Assembly (NCBI GenBank): GCA_020086605.1
Contig: JACBWW010000017.1
Span: 2,897,500-2,961,499, forward strand
Source: Lanius collurio
Taxonomy: Eukaryota > Chordata > Aves > Passeriformes > Laniidae
DNA length: 64,000 bases
Direction of reading: 5' to 3'
The notes under the pieces are model-generated. The model made no database searches, was not told the DNA's origin, and saw only the letters and a program-made list of their open reading frames with translations. Made by a program: the position numbers and the translations under genes. Every line of letters begins with the position of its first letter. Position 1 is the first letter of the stretch. Positions 33,881-45,000 of the stretch are shown in pieces.

Positions 33881-36800
33881 GTCACATTTTGCGTGGTTTT
33901 GAGTTAATGGCAATAGCTCAAGGAACAGATCTGGTTGGCAGACTAAATTTTCCAGCATAAAATACCATTAGACAGTGAGATCAAAGCCACAGCAAACAAA
34001 ATGCAAGAAATTGTAGTGAGCAGGTCAAAAAAGTAAGAGAACAGAACTGGTTGAAAATGTACAATGAATCCTCCATATTTTCTGCCAGTGCCATAGGAAA
34101 TCTGATGGCTCTGGTCTGCCAGGTATGTTCTCTCTCTCTCTCATGCCATAGTTTCTCAGATGAATCCTTTACTATTGTAACAGAGCTCCTCATCACTGTC
34201 AATGGGTTGTTTCTTCTGCTGTTGTGGTTGATCCTAAGCAGATGTTTCCCTGCTAGAACTCTGGTTCATCTGGTCTATTTTGTGTTAGGAGGAGAAGGTG
34301 AACTAAAGCTTCCATGGACATTGGCCACTAGATCTCCTTTGACTGTATAGAGAGGCCTGGGTGGTTTCTTTATGAGTCTTTTGTTCACTTTTGCCTTCAA
34401 ACATTTAAAGAACTAACACAAGTCTTTAGGCATCTACAGCAGTGCTAGTTGGTCAATATATCAGAACTAAAGAGAGATATTCTGAAACAGATATGAAAAA
34501 TTTGCCCTCTTGAGATGCTTGTTTTTCTTCACAGACAAGAGAATTTTCCAGGAATAAATGAGACTAGATCAGGTCTAACCTCTTCATATTTAAAGTTAGA
34601 TGAGATAAACCTCTTTGTCTCACCACTGATTCACACCGGAAATAAAGCAGTTCAAAGAAAGACAAACAAGATGAGTAGGAGCAAGGAACATTTTTGTTTG
34701 ATATATGTATGATGAGAAATTAATTTAGTGGAAAAGTAGGTAAAGAACAACATGATAGGGCTGTTGGCTAGCAGACTGGAAGAGACAAAATTAATACAGA
34801 TACATACTCCATTCCAGTAAGGAGAAAAGAAGGATCAACTTGGAGGGAACAAGCTCAAATATGGAAAAGAGATCTTCTTTCCTTCATGCTGCAAAATCGC
34901 TGCAAAATCATCCCATAGCCATGGTAGAGTAAGACCCCAACAGTTTCAAAGGACTTGGAAGAAGATGCCAGGTATAACAAGACAAGGAGGACACCAGCAG
35001 TTGCTTTAGTTAGTGAGAAAGTGCAATTACTTCTCACACAGGGGTAAAGGTTTGCACTGTGTGATATGTACAGATTGGTGCAAATTGAACTGCTGACCTT
35101 GTCATTAGTCATTCCATGAGAAACCTAAAATAGTTTGTACATTTGCCCCAAGCTTATGTTTGATTTCTGGATGTGCAGCCATATTTACCTAATGCTTGTA
35201 AACAAGCCAAAACTTGCATGTATAAAAATTATATTTTTCTTTCCAAATTTGTTTAGAATTTGCTCCTTATGTTGCATGTAAAAAGTAACATTGCTTTTAT
35301 TTGTTGAAATGAAATCACTTCTAACTTTCTCTTTTATGTCTTCCACTTTTACAAGATGTTTCTTCTGGCAATATCAGTCAACTTTTTTTACCTTGCTCTT
35401 TGTTCCCACATTGCCAATATTTCTGTGCTGCTGACTTCTGCACATATCCTCAGGAGTTTTTCTGATGATACTGTGAACAGTAGACCCTGGATGTTTACCA
35501 ACTCCTTACTTATTTATTACACCTGGCTCACTTCCTAGGACACAGTGAAAACAGTGTCTGCTCTTGTTGATTGCTAAACAAACCTTGTAAGGAAACAGTC
35601 CTCCACTATGTCTAGGAACATTGCTTCTTCCCTTGGGACCCCATCACTGTCATCAAGAGCAACACCTGGAAAATAGTGGCTGTCTTAGCTTCTGTACAAA
35701 CCTCACCACCTGCACATTTATCCCTGTTTTTCAGCAATATACAAAGGGATATCTGCTCTATTTTCTTGCTGTTGTCTTTAGTATTTTTGGAGTTACACTT
35801 CAAAATCTGTGAGCTGCATTGCCAAATACAATTTCCTGAAACATTCTCTTCTACATTTAATCCAAAGCTTAAACACACAGCGTTGATTAACTCATCAAGG
35901 TATAGAAAACTCCAAGGCCAGAACAAAGGTTTGTGTTCCTCAAAGAATCTGTGATTCGGCTGCTTTTCTGTCTGTAGTATGGCCAGCATTATAGGGGGCT
36001 GAAATTTTCAGCACTACCCTAGAGATTTGGATACTCATATTCCCTTAAAACATAATCCTAAATATTTCCAAAAGAATTCCAAGAATGCTCATACACATAT
36101 GAGTCTCTTGCCTCATCTCTGACTGACCTGCCATATAAGTGCTTATGAAACATTAAAACTTGCATTATTCCAAATGCATCTCCGTGATGGTGCTGCCTTT
36201 AATGCTGGTCATAGTGAATCTCCAATAACAAGAATTTGCATCTGCTTTTACATCTGCCAGGAAATTTGTGTTTTTCCATCTTTTTTCTTCTGGACTGCCT
36301 CAATTTTAATGCAGTGATATTTTCCCAGGGCGCCTACCACTATTTTAGGTCTGAACAATATCTGGCAAAGAACAGTCAATACTTCCATTCTGAAGGGCTT
36401 TTTAAGCAGCTGGAAACCCTGGCTGTCAACCTGCTACACAGCAGTTTATATATGTCTCCTTTGCACCACTGTCTCCAGGGTTTGTCGGTGCAAATGTGAA
36501 ACTCTCGTATCACTGGAAGTCTGTCAGTGGAAACAGTACTTGCAAAGCAAAGGAAAGCAAAGAAGAAAGACTACAGAGATGAAAGATATTAAAAAATGAA
36601 ATTGGCCTCTGAGCAGCTGATGATATTTCTGAATGATATTATTTTTAAATATGGTGCCTTTTTTCCCTGAAGGGGCTTGACTTCCCTCACTGCTTGAGTG
36701 CACAGTGTGATCAAAGAGATGACCAGTCTCAGTTCCAGACTCTGACTTGGTCTGGATCCCAAAGGGTCTCCTACCATAGCCCCTATTTTTGGAACTCCCA

Positions 36801-37322
36801 GTAAAATGTGGCAAGCTCTCCTGAGTGCATTCCTGAGCAGGAGGGGACTTTCATGCCTTTGTACCCACCTCACTCCACAGCCAAAAGATGTTGCATTTCT
36901 CCTCATGCAGGAGTCCAGGGCTCAGTCAGAAGGCCTGCTGAGCCTCCTTCACTGATCCCATACAAGCTCTTTCATTCCCCACTCCACATGCCTGTAGCAG
37001 CCCAGAGTCTGTTTCTCAATTTTATCACCTGACAAATTTCCATGACTTTTCACTTCACAGGAAAAGGAGGTCACTTACACTCACATTCCTGGGACTATGT
37101 CACATGTCCCACAGACTATGGCACACATCCCACTGTTTGGCTCCTGACATGAATGCAGAATCATGTGTAGCAGTACAGCAAGTTTGTTCTTGCACTGACC
37201 TGCAACTGCTGAGTCCATGACACAAGAGGTTACACACAGCTTTAATAACTATAACTCTCTTGTCTTAGCTGCCACACTGAGTGCATATAAAGGCAGGTAT
37301 GGAGAGTAGATAAGCATCCCTG
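33881..37322. other. non-coding stretch, no gene or repeat family recognised
   Basis: A (TC)n run of seven units lies at 34129-34142. It directly follows a donor-like CAG|GTATGT (34120-34127), but no acceptor was found upstream, so no exon is called. Frames of 92-125 codons at 35612-35989 (minus) and 35676-35954 (plus) overlap in antisense, and two minus-strand frames at 36524-36906 overlap each other. None has a domain. Confidence 0.5.
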
Positions 37323-37387
37323 TGTGACACAGGGGTGTGACACAGGGATGTGACACAGGGGTATGACACAGGGGTGTCACACAGGGA
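37323..37387. repeat. 13-bp minisatellite, five copies
   Basis: The unit TGTGACACAGGGG is repeated five times (37323, 37336, 37349, 37362, 37375). Variants alternate between GGGG and GGGA ends, and the last unit has TGTCAC in place of TGTGAC. A partial sixth copy (TGTCAG) follows. The alternation of G and A ends suggests that a 26-bp double unit was also duplicated. Confidence 0.95.
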
Positions 37388-38810
37388 TGTCAGCCCAACT
37401 GTGAAACAGATAATCCTGTTTACCTCATCTGTATCAGCCTAGCAGACCATCCCTATCTTCTGCCATCATTGCCAAGGAGCAGGAAGGCACCTCCTTGTCA
37501 GACACTTCCACTCTGCTTGGCAAGCAGAGGTGTCATAGCCCAACTCAAAATGCCCTTAAATAGTGTGGCTGGTGAGTAGGAACTGGCATTTGCTGGCTGG
37601 GACAGGGCAGGGATGCAGCTAATCCCACGTGATCCAACCACAGTGTGTGCTGGGAGTCAGAACCATCAGCATCCTCACCAGAGACTGAGTCCATTCACTG
37701 ATTAGCATCAACTCCTTGATGAACTGTATGCTCATCTTGCAGTTAGAGCACCTGCTGCTGGCCACAAGAACCTCATCCTCATCATCCTCCTTTAATCTGA
37801 ACATTGTCTGATGATTTTTATGTTCTGAACATCACCCTACTTGTACAACAAAGCTGATCCTACCAGAGAGCTCAAAAGTAATTTCAAAACTGTTGAAAAC
37901 TCATGTTTTGCAGGTACCCTGGGCCAAATCACTCCACCTGGCCTAACTTGTGTAAATCAGTGGCCCAAAACTCAATGTCCCTGGGCCTTTCCAGGCTTGT
38001 ACTGGGATTTTCACAGCCCCAGATCTACCAGTGTTTAACCAAGAGCAGTGGAAAAACAAAATTTTGGCCTCCCTCTTTATCTTATGAGGAAGTTAACCAC
38101 AATAGAAGTTAGTTATTTATACAATACTTCAAGTTGGTCCGGAGGAAAACAAAAATCAATCATGCAGATGTTTTGGGCTGTTTTTCTCTCTCTTGCTCTG
38201 ATGCACAAATTAAGATAGGGATTAATCAAACAATTAATTGACAAGAATCCTGATTTAATTCAAGTTACAGCAAGCAAATATTTGCATAGTGTTGGATGTA
38301 GATTTAAACACAGACTCCACAAGTATTTTTTTTAACTACAAACATTTCTTGAGGATAACCCAAGTGCAAAACTCAAGCTCTTCCTCCTTCCTGCTGATTT
38401 GAATGGATGGATTGTGGCAACAGTCACACTATTTGTGTTAAAACCTTGATCTGATAAATAAATCTCAGGATGATTTTTAAAAGCACAAAGGGCAGTAATG
38501 CATCTTGCTCCCACTAACAATTCAACAGTTAGGCACCACGCTGCAGCTTACATTTTCAAAGATTTACCATCTTTGTCTTGAAAGTTGTATTGACAGCAAA
38601 CTCCAGCCAGGACTTTCCTCCAAGAGAAGCCAACAGGCAGACTCAGACCTCCCTGTGGATGTGTGAAGAACAACTGAGTAACCAAAATACAGGGAAAGAG
38701 ACTGATGTGCTCTAAGCAAGGAAAAAAATAAATTTCTAAAGGTAAAATTATGACAGCTTGTCCATGACTTGGAACTTGAAACCTCTTTCAAAAAGTAACT
38801 GCAAAGTGAC
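37388..38810. other. non-coding stretch, nothing definite recognised
   Basis: A minus-strand frame of 61 codons (37619-37804) opens with an acidic stretch (EDDEDE) encoded by a CATCCTCATC-rich tract, which is low complexity and not a domain. An octamer word (ATTTGCAT) lies at 38280-38287. No repeats were recognised. Confidence 0.5.
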
Positions 38811-38841
38811 ATACACACACATATATCTCTGTCTATCTATG

Positions 38842-38890
<49 letters not shown>

Positions 38891-38974
38891 CTATACCTAT
38901 ACCTATATCTATATATCTAACTATCTATATTTATATATATTAATGTATAGATATATATTTGTATATATATATCT
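38811..38974. repeat. compound (CA)/(TATC)/(TA) microsatellite
   Basis: A short CA tract runs into about thirteen near-perfect TATC (GATA on the other strand) units (38833-38890), then CTATAC units and an alternating TA tract to 38974. It is likely to be highly length-polymorphic. It produces the Tyr-Leu-Ser-Ile repeats in overlapping frames, which are not genes. Confidence 0.97.
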
Positions 38975-39389
38975 TGTTTAGGTACCAAAGAGATCTTCTA
39001 AGGTTGTATTCCTTTGTCAAAAAGGGACCCTAAGACTGCTGTTGTTTAAGATAGTCCTTTGGAAAGGTAAATCCAGTTCTCTGTCCTTTAGCATCTTGTC
39101 TCATTCTGGCACAGTGCTCTGTGTACCCTGCAAAGTGATTCTTGTAAGATATTTTTCATTAAATTTTACTAATTTTATTCAAATTTGTTAACTAAAGACT
39201 GTGTAACCCATGGATTTAAAGGATAGGTTAAAAAGTACTTGAGGCTTTGCTAGAGTTTTCCAGCTGTTTTGAGAAGTTGAACCTAAATCCTGGTTTGCCA
39301 AAGTAGTGCTGGGCCCTAGCAGCAATTTGATTTTCTTTATCTATTTGATGGGAAGGAGAACAAGTTTCTTTATAGAGCTAAGCCACACT
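38975..39389. other. non-coding stretch, nothing recognised
   Basis: Ordinary AT-rich DNA downstream of the microsatellite, with no frame or repeat of note. Confidence 0.5.
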
Positions 39390-39965
39390 GTTTGTAAGGT
39401 GGCATAGTCTGTCTGGCTTTTACTAACACGTGGGAGCACAATACATCTCCTGCCTTACTTCTGCTAAATCCTGCAGCCTCCAGGGCTCTGCTGGGCTCAT
39501 CTCTGTGCTGGGTAATTCTCCACAGACTGGCTCTCTGGGCTGCTGCTCCCGTGCAAACAAAGCTGTCGTGACACAAGAGCAATGCCTGCGAGGTTGCCCG
39601 CAAACAAAGCCATGCTTACTGAGTTTATCTGCCTGAATTGGTAGAGCTTGCCCGTTCCTGCCCAGTTCTTTTGGCTCAGACACCTTAATACTGAGTATAT
39701 CCCTCGCTATATGCTGAGTAATCTGTTGTGAGAAATGCCTCCAAAGAGGCCCCATTATGCATGCTCTCCTACCAGGCAGCATTAAAATCCTGCCTAAATG
39801 GCCTGATGGCTGATTAAAGTCCCAGAAGTTTTTAAATTATTATTTATGCTTCTCGACCATTATCTAGTGATTGTTGAAGCACCTTGCCGGAAGCCTGCTT
39901 TGTGGTGAGTAATGAAATAATGCAAATTGATGGGAGCTGGTGCCTATTTTTAAAGGAAAACAGGC
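39390..39965. promoter_or_regulatory. candidate conserved regulatory element
   Basis: A compact segment without microsatellites or transposon words. GCAAACAAAGC occurs twice (39552-39562 and 39600-39610), matching SOX and TCF/LEF-type core words. Homeobox-type words (GATTAAAG, ATTATTTATG) and a perfect octamer ATGCAAAT (39920-39927) follow, and CpG density is somewhat raised at 39545-39600. The two antisense frames over 39370-39782 (minus, 77 and 119 codons) show no domain. The call rests on motif texture alone; conservation could not be measured. Confidence 0.3.
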
Positions 39966-42900
39966 TTCATTGGATGACAGGATCAATGTAGTCTGAGCTG
40001 TTGAAAAGGTTTTTTGACGGGTACATCAGGCTCCCCCATCATGACAATCCACACAGAGGGGTGTCAGAGACTGAAAACCTTCCTGACTTCTCTGAGCAGG
40101 AAATTTGGGCAGTGTTGCCCAAGGGGAAATGATGAGTGGAGAAAAGACACAGAGGAATCCCAGAAATACATAAAAGCTTTGGCTTTACGTGGCTGCATGA
40201 GGAGTTATGGATCATCATATCATACAGATTATACACTTTGCCACCATTCCAAGATCCCAACAAGGGATCACTGCAGCTTTCTTGGACCTCTGCCATATTC
40301 CGTGGCTAGGCCCACAGAAGGACAGAAGTTCTGTTTAAGTTTTTTCTAGATAATTTAGCAGCTTTTCAACAGAATATACAAGAACCTATCAATCCTAGAT
40401 TTACCATTTTGAAAATGATTTTGGCCAGCTACAGTTAAAGTCATTGTTGCCTGCATATTGTTCCAGTTTCTGGTATTTAAAATGAACCAAGAGACAAGAA
40501 AAGTTTGAAGACCATCAGCTTCAAGAAGCAACCATTTGATAAAAAAATAGAACAAATAGCAAGAGAAAAAACTGACAAAGACCTCGACCTTCTAATGTTC
40601 TAATTAAGACTGATATTAAAATCAGGGTATTCAGTGGCAGTGAATACTCATTTTCAGGCACTTTTCTCTTACCTCCATGACTTTAAAGTAACCCCTAAAC
40701 ATTAATAAAAATATGCATGAGAATAAAAAGTGTCTCTTTCACTGTCTCAGTTTCTCTTGGAATTGAAGGTGTTTGGTGTGTACTAAAAGATTAAGGTGTT
40801 ATTGGTTTCCTCCTTTGTTTGCTTTTCATTGGGCATGGTTCCTGTGAGAAAGCTCTGATTTAAAGTTGCTGCATTGCAGTATGATGTGCTCAGTCGTGAG
40901 ACTCAAATCCCAAATGACAGGCCAATTGAGATTCCTCCCAGCTAGATCTCATCTAAACCAACTCTGGCAAAGGACACCTTTTTATTTCAGAGACAGATTT
41001 GGAACTGAAATGTTAGAAAAAATATTTGGATTTAGATATTTAAGTATTCTTGGTGTTTAAAGCTGTAGTTCTGACCCACTCCACAGGGGTTTTTCAGTGT
41101 TACTGTGCCCAAAACATTCAATGTGAGCTCCTTAGAGCCCATTGTGATACATAAAATTGAGCTATCTGCCTTATCTACTCAGACATGCTTCAGACCCTTC
41201 TTACAGGAACCCTGCCTTTGCTTTGTATCCATATGCAAACTGCAGAGTGCCTGCATTCCCACAATGAGGTACTCAGGTTTATATGGAAGTCACTCAGCTT
41301 AGAAATTTAAGCATTTCTAATTTCTAAGCTCTAGAGACTCAGCACAGCATTTAAAGAATGCCTAATGTATGCAAACTCAATTTTGCCCAGTCCAAAGAAA
41401 TCTAGTTGTCACCACTGCCAACTTTTGCATTGCTCTTAATTAAACATTTGCCTTTGCTTGTTTGCAAGAGAGGAATCAGCAGCTCCAAGAGACTTGTATT
41501 AAAGAGTGCAGGGATGCCATAGATGTCCATGGAGTCACAGAACAGATTGCTTGATGTCCTCATATTAGGAGGCACATCATGCTAACACTCCAACCATCAA
41601 TACACAACGTTTGCATAAAAGTAAATGTAAAGCAAAGAATCACCAACAGCTGTAGCCCTTATATTTTTTTAAAAAGTGCATATACAATCACTCCTTGTGA
41701 ATTTCTGTACCAGAATTAATGTCCCTGCCCAGAATCTTGGGAGATAGTCTATAGATACTTAATAGACTGTAGAGTTAGAGCTCACAACTACCACCTCCCA
41801 AAATCGAGGTGCATCAAACAGCACATTTTGGGACCATCATGTAGGCAGACATACAAGAATGATGGGGCTAAAAGACCAGTGAAAGGCAACCTAACTAATA
41901 TTGAGGAAGATGTCAATTATGGACTTTGTGCACAAGCTCATTTTCGTGGTTGGACTCTTTGGCAGGGACAAGCAGCTCTGATAGAAGGAACCCTCTGAGA
42001 GCCCCTCCCTGTCTGTCCTGTCCATTTAGAACTCACTCAGAGCCAGGAAGGGACCTCATTCACTGAGGCCATGGTTCAGTGTCTGGTCCCTGACTGACAA
42101 GGACAACGGTGGGGACTGAAGACAATGCCAGTATTGCTGATGCCCTTGTGGCTCCATCAGGCTCCTCAGGGAGTCAGGGTGATTTCTGTGGAATGTGATG
42201 GACATTACACAGTTCAGCATTTCTGATCTCCCTCGAATATATAACAGTATTGGAGACCTTACCTGTTTGCAGGGGACTTTGATTTGCTCTCTGGCCACAC
42301 GAGTCACCTCTTCCTAGCTGTACACAGAGTGCTTTATTGTGTGAAAAAAGTGCTCCATCCAAACAATGTGAATTAAAGGTAAAGCAGGGCTACAGAATTC
42401 CTTCTTTGTAATAAGTTATCCATTAAATACCACTTGAGCTTTTCTTGTTTTAAAGCATATGTCAACATAATCTCAAATATTTTTTATAAAGTACTAGTAG
42501 TAAGTCATTAAAAATGACAAAAATGTCTTTAATCTATAAAAAATATTTTAATCAACTGAGATATCTTTTTCAACATAACAAAATAAACACAACCCAGACT
42601 AGGCTATCTAATCTTCAGCTAGCAGTGGGATGACTTTACAACAGAATGTCAGAATCACCAGCTAAATTCATTGGGTGCTTACTGCTCTCAGGAGCTTTCA
42701 GGTATGTTCTCCTCACTACTGTGGAATATCCTAGTTCCTTTTAAATATTTACAGATGTCGAATATTTATATGTTTACATTTCCTCGGGGGTAAATCCTTG
42801 CACTTTCTGAAAGGTGCCATGATTGATAAATAGGAAATAACTTTTTGGTAGCCATTGATCAAAGGCAAGATAATAATTCAATAGCATTTGTGAGCAGCCA

Positions 42901-45000
42901 TTCAGAATTTTTGTCCTCTTGATTAAAATGACCAGAAATCTTGGAGAAGGCAGAGGATAGGGGGGACACTGGTAACTATATGGAATTGTATGGAATAATT
43001 GGTAATTACATGGAATTGAATATAGTTTGAGATAACCATCTATAACATAACCATATAGCATTAATAATTTAAATTTAATATTTATCCATGTAGCATACTG
43101 CATAGTTGAGAAGCTATGTTGAAAGGTGACTTGTTTCTAAATTACTCTAATTGAAGCTGATCTGTATTTTATATGGTGGGGCCATAATAAAGAACAAGAT
43201 GCAGCATAAAAGTTTATGATAATTATGCACATGGTTCACAATGCGTGCTTGATCTCCATTCATATTTCATATTTTATTGTATGACAATTATCAAACACTT
43301 CTGTTCTGTGATCCTTATTCCCTTTCATGCTGCTTCTAATTGAACAGAAGAGATCTCCACAGAGGGATTTCCACCATTTAGTCATATAGAGATGGAGATC
43401 TCTCTGTGGTATTTCCCTGAGTAAATATTTGCTGAGATTTAACAATCACATTGTCTAATGATGGACAAATGTAACTCATACTCAGACCAGTCTTGTAAAG
43501 TAAATTTTGTAGATTTATCTCTTCTCCACAAATTTAAGCTAAATTGTGTTTTAATGCAGTCTCTAATAAATATCTATCTGTCATAACCCAATGCACAATT
43601 TTATATCTGTGCTTGTTTCTTTGCAGGAAAGCAGTGGAAGACTCAGAGAAGCTGTTCTCTTGAACTGAGGGACTTCTCTCTTCATGCTCAAAAATATGTA
43701 GGTGGTACAATTCTGTGGCTTTGGTTCATGTGATGGTTGATATCTGTGGCTCAGAGTGTTGGGAAATTTGCCCATCTCTAACCCAGGCTGTTTTTTCTAC
43801 TGAGGACCAAGAGGACCTGTAGATGTGATACCTCCCAAGGTATAATCACCACAGGGAACAACACCCTGACTTTCACCTGCTGAGAGTCACAAAGAACAAA
43901 TATCTTTCTTTGCTAGTGAATATGTGACAAGAAACTACTGACACTTTCTGGTGCTGTTTCCTCCTTTCTCTATTAAAACATTAAGTACATTGTGCTTTAT
44001 GTGTGTATTTCACACATTTACACAAACACAGACAAATTTCTTTCTCAGTACAGGCAGTACAGAACCCTTTTTACACCATTACTGCAATAAAGGGAGCTCT
44101 AGTAAAGGTGAAGGAAAGGTGAATCACAGCTGGAAAGAACACACTTACTGCTTATTTTCTCATACACTAAACATACAAGGGTAGAAACAAGTCATTCAGT
44201 ATTCATTTTATTTCTGAATTATTTCTTCATAATTTGTTTGTCTCTGTTTTCTTTAGAAAAGGGTTACCAATAGTTAAAAATGTTTGTGATTTTTTTGCTA
44301 AAATTGCTTATTTGTGTATGAATTTTTAGCCATGTCTGTTCTTGGAAAGTAGCCTGCCTCCTCTGCGAAACAGAGTTCCAATAATGCTTGTGTTTCTCAG
44401 CTCTGGGCTGGAGAGACTATGAAAAGTATCTCCCTTTTTAACAAATCTTTCAAAACTACTCTGCCCCTTAATTTCATTATAAATTGGACTTGTACAAATC
44501 CTTACAAGTATGGTTGCCCTTTGACAGTTCTTCCTGCTTTAGTCTTAGAACAGCAATGGGAACAGAACTCTTGATCACAGCAGGAATGCGTTTATGATCA
44601 TGCATTGCTCAAGTCTGTTTTTATTTCTCGTTTTATGTAAAATGCTGCAGTAATCCCTTTAGAATTCCCCTCAGCTTAAATCTCAGAGACTGTTCAAGAC
44701 TGCCTCTTAATGTCTCAAGAGCACTTCAGCTCACATAAGCCTCATATTCAACAGGTAAAGCCCACTTTGTTCTATAGAGATGGCTGAAGTAATGTAAAAT
44801 TAAAGATTTAATCTTCTGTGGTAACTCAGACTGTCCTCAGAGCAGCACAAAGACACTGAAAGTCTGTTAACTTTTAAGTAAGTAGAAAATTCTTTGATTG
44901 ACAGTGGTCTGCTGTATTGATCCCAAAAACTATGCCACAACAAATTTTATTACAATTGGGTGAGAAGACTTATTACGCACTTTGGGAACGCAAAGGGATT
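39966..45000. other. 5-kb non-coding stretch, no gene recognised
   Basis: Frames of 109-111 codons at 40014-40349 (plus) and 42774-43103 (minus) have no domains; the latter lies over the imperfect repeat TATGGAATTG/CATGGAATTG near 42977-43019. A somewhat GC-richer patch at 41920-42180 has no recognised repeat. The inverted-core duplication at 43351-43416 is listed separately. Confidence 0.5.
43351..43416. repeat. short duplication with an inverted 8-bp core
   Basis: AGATCT-CCACAGAG-GGATTTCC (43351-43372) and AGATCT-CTCTGTGG-TATTTCC (43396-43416) share the same outer words in the same direction, while the inner 8 bases are exact reverse complements of each other. Because AGATCT is itself a palindrome, part of the pattern could arise by chance. 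Confidence 0.7.

Noticed and set aside
34051..34127. Possible exon ending in CAG|GTATGT before a TC repeat
   Set aside because: Good donor, but no pyrimidine tract or acceptor upstream at a sensible distance.
38758..38943. Plus-strand frame with Tyr-Leu-Ser-Ile repeats
   Set aside because: It translates the TATC microsatellite.
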